A stretch of 56,933 nt of DNA. Origin: Staphylococcus devriesei. GTDB taxonomy: Bacteria; Bacillota; Bacilli; Staphylococcales; Staphylococcaceae. Below the pieces are notes generated by a model. The model was given only the letters and a program-made list of their open reading frames with translations, did not search any database and was not told where the DNA came from. The position numbers were made by a program, and so were the translations under genes. The number at the start of each line of letters is the position of its first letter. Within the stretch, counting starts at the first letter, position 1. The stretch is taken from the NCBI RefSeq assembly GCF_002902625.1, contig NZ_PPRG01000023.1, forward strand, positions 1 to 56,933. Direction: 5' to 3'. This document shows positions 55,951-56,933 of the stretch, in pieces.

Positions 55951-56249
55951 TTGAGACACTCACAAATTTCTTTACTACAAGTGCTTTAATATTGTTCGGG
56001 GTTGCGTTTTTAATTGGCTTATTTCGTTTAATCAAGGGGCCGACAACCGCAGATAGAGTAGTCGCATTTGATGCTTCAAGTGCCGTGATTATGTGTATCG
56101 TAGGTGTAGTTAGTGTGATTTATAATACTGTATCATTCCTAGATTCAATTATGTTAATTGCTATTATTTCATTTGTAAGCTCTGTGTCAATTTCAAGATT
56201 TATTGGAGGAGGTCGCGTGTTCAATGGAACTAATAAACGAAATCGTTGA
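55947..56249 (+). CDS. mnhF2: Na+/H+ antiporter subunit MnhF2
   Basis: This 100-residue MrpF-type subunit has three membrane helices and the conserved [17 protein letters not shown] motif. It starts four bases before the mnhE2 stop, with ggaggtg upstream. The C-terminal basic tail overlaps the mnhG2 start. Confidence 0.95.
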   Translation: MIETLTNFFTTSALILFGVAFLIGLFRLIKGPTTADRVVAFDASSAVIMCIVGVVSVIYNTVSFLDSIMLIAIISFVSSVSISRFIGGGRVFNGTNKRNR

Positions 56250-56703
56250 TCTCATCGCTGCGTTCCTCATTTTTCTAGGAAGTATTATCGCCGTGATAAG
56301 TGCGGTTGGGATTGTTAAATTTCAAGACGTATTTTTACGGAGTCACGCCTCTACAAAAAGTTCGACGCTGTCTGTGTTATTAACATTAGTAGGCGTATTG
56401 ATTTATTTTACGAATGAACAGAGTTTCTTTAGTGTTAGACTGTTATTATCTATCGTCTTTATTAACTTAACATCGCCAGTAGGTATGCATCTTGTAGCGC
56501 GAGCTGCCTATCGTACAGGTGCTTATATGTATCGAAAAGATGATGTGCCAAGACAAAGCACGATACTCTTAAGCTCAAAAGAATATAACACAAAAGAAGA
56601 GTTAGAAACTAGAGCAAAAATGCGAGAAAAACATCGTCAAAAACTGTACTATGAAAGCCAACTAGAACGTAAAAAAGACAAAGAAGTAAAGCAAGATGAC
56701 TAA
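56224..56703 (+). CDS. mnhG2: Na+/H+ antiporter subunit MnhG2
   Basis: This 159-residue MrpG-type subunit, the last gene of the operon, has three membrane helices with [21 protein letters not shown] and [19 protein letters not shown]. The hydrophilic C-terminal tail of about 50 residues is rich in Lys and Glu and longer than in most MrpG proteins. ATG 56224 follows ggaggagg by 11 nt; an upstream TTG at 56203 would place the ribosome-binding site inside the gene. Confidence 0.94.
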   Translation: MELINEIVDLIAAFLIFLGSIIAVISAVGIVKFQDVFLRSHASTKSSTLSVLLTLVGVLIYFTNEQSFFSVRLLLSIVFINLTSPVGMHLVARAAYRTGAYMYRKDDVPRQSTILLSSKEYNTKEELETRAKMREKHRQKLYYESQLERKKDKEVKQDD

Positions 56704-56741
56704 TTCGAAAATAAACTAAATAATTAAGAAATAAGCAACAA

Positions 56742-56811
56742 AAGAGATTGAAACATAGTCTTAAAGGTTAAATATAAAGCAGTAACCTAATGTGTCTTCA
56801 ATCTCTATTTT
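56742..56811 (+). terminator. Terminator of the mnh2 operon
   Basis: Arms starting agagattgaa (56743) and ending ttcaatctct (56797-56806) enclose an inner aggtta/taacct hairpin and are followed by ATTTTTG. The outer arms belong to the same family as the 49555 hairpin. Confidence 0.75.
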
Positions 56812-56933
56812 TGTAAACTAAATAAGCGACAACAATTTAATTTTATTTTTATTATAGATAGTGCAAGTTAGTTACGTCACTTACGTATTAATGGTAAAAT
56901 AGTAATTAATCAATTGAGAGTGTAAGATACATC
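56812..56933. other. Trailing AT-rich sequence
   Basis: I see no gene in the last 122 bases. A -10-like TAAAAT near 56896 may belong to a following gene outside the window. Confidence 0.3.

Overview
The window is a stretch of low-GC Staphylococcus chromosome. Evidence for this is a recognisable sarA, the vraX/vraABC region, the mvaK1-mvaD-mvaK2 mevalonate operon, hxlAB, folE2, the hypR-merA pair and the seven-gene mnhA2-G2 antiporter operon. The order broadly matches the S. aureus core segment between hxlA and mnhG2 as I remember it. A lar (lactate racemase) operon and decayed vraA/vraB genes suggest a coagulase-negative species, but I cannot name the species from sequence alone. There are no tRNA or rRNA genes, CRISPR arrays, insertion sequences or prophage genes.

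Layout. 0.4-1.7 kb: an MFS transporter behind a CRE-like site. 1.9-3.8 kb (minus): yojF-bshB2-folE2 (bacillithiol and folate). 4.1-5.3 kb: hxlA-hxlB (ribulose monophosphate enzymes). 5.4-8.7 kb: an unidentified structured element, then a vraA-vraB-vraC-like operon in which vraA and vraB are broken but the two small downstream genes are open. 8.8-12 kb: proP, a structured RNA candidate, vraX and pdxK. 12.1-15.1 kb: ung-ywdI-ywdK and an amino-acid permease with a hairpin over its ribosome-binding site. 15.2-19.6 kb: a two-component ThrE-type exporter, an RsaA-like small RNA, coproheme decarboxylase, pta and lipL. 20.2-23.2 kb: the mevalonate operon with a long leader. 23.5-24.8 kb: a DUF1450 gene and two tandemly duplicated cold-shock genes.

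25.1-31.2 kb: hypR-merA (hypothiocyanous acid defence) with a perfect 12-bp-arm operator, an aldo/keto reductase, a flavodoxin-fold reductase, a GNAT enzyme, an HD phosphohydrolase and ywhD. 31.4-35.5 kb (minus): larA-larE-larB-larC, which would make the nickel-pincer cofactor and interconvert D- and L-lactate. 35.8-40.1 kb: ywiB-argS, an HhH-GPD glycosylase, a MerR/TipAS-type regulator and a DUF805 protein. 40.4-46.4 kb: a binding lipoprotein and FecCD permease without an ATPase, a HAD protein, two alpha/beta-hydrolase-fold proteins with non-serine nucleophile elbows, a secreted protein and a membrane protein. 46.7-49.5 kb (minus): sarA, an HlyD-like protein and a DMT transporter. 49.6-50.8 kb: a DUF1659/DUF2922 pair beside an integrase-like protein whose catalytic tyrosine is phenylalanine. 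50.8-56.7 kb: the mnh2 Na+/H+ antiporter operon.

The most unusual items are the tyrosine-less integrase next to the DUF1659/DUF2922 pair, the structured RNA with a UCCC loop downstream of vraX, the complete lar operon with an uninterrupted larC, and the partial decay of vraAB.
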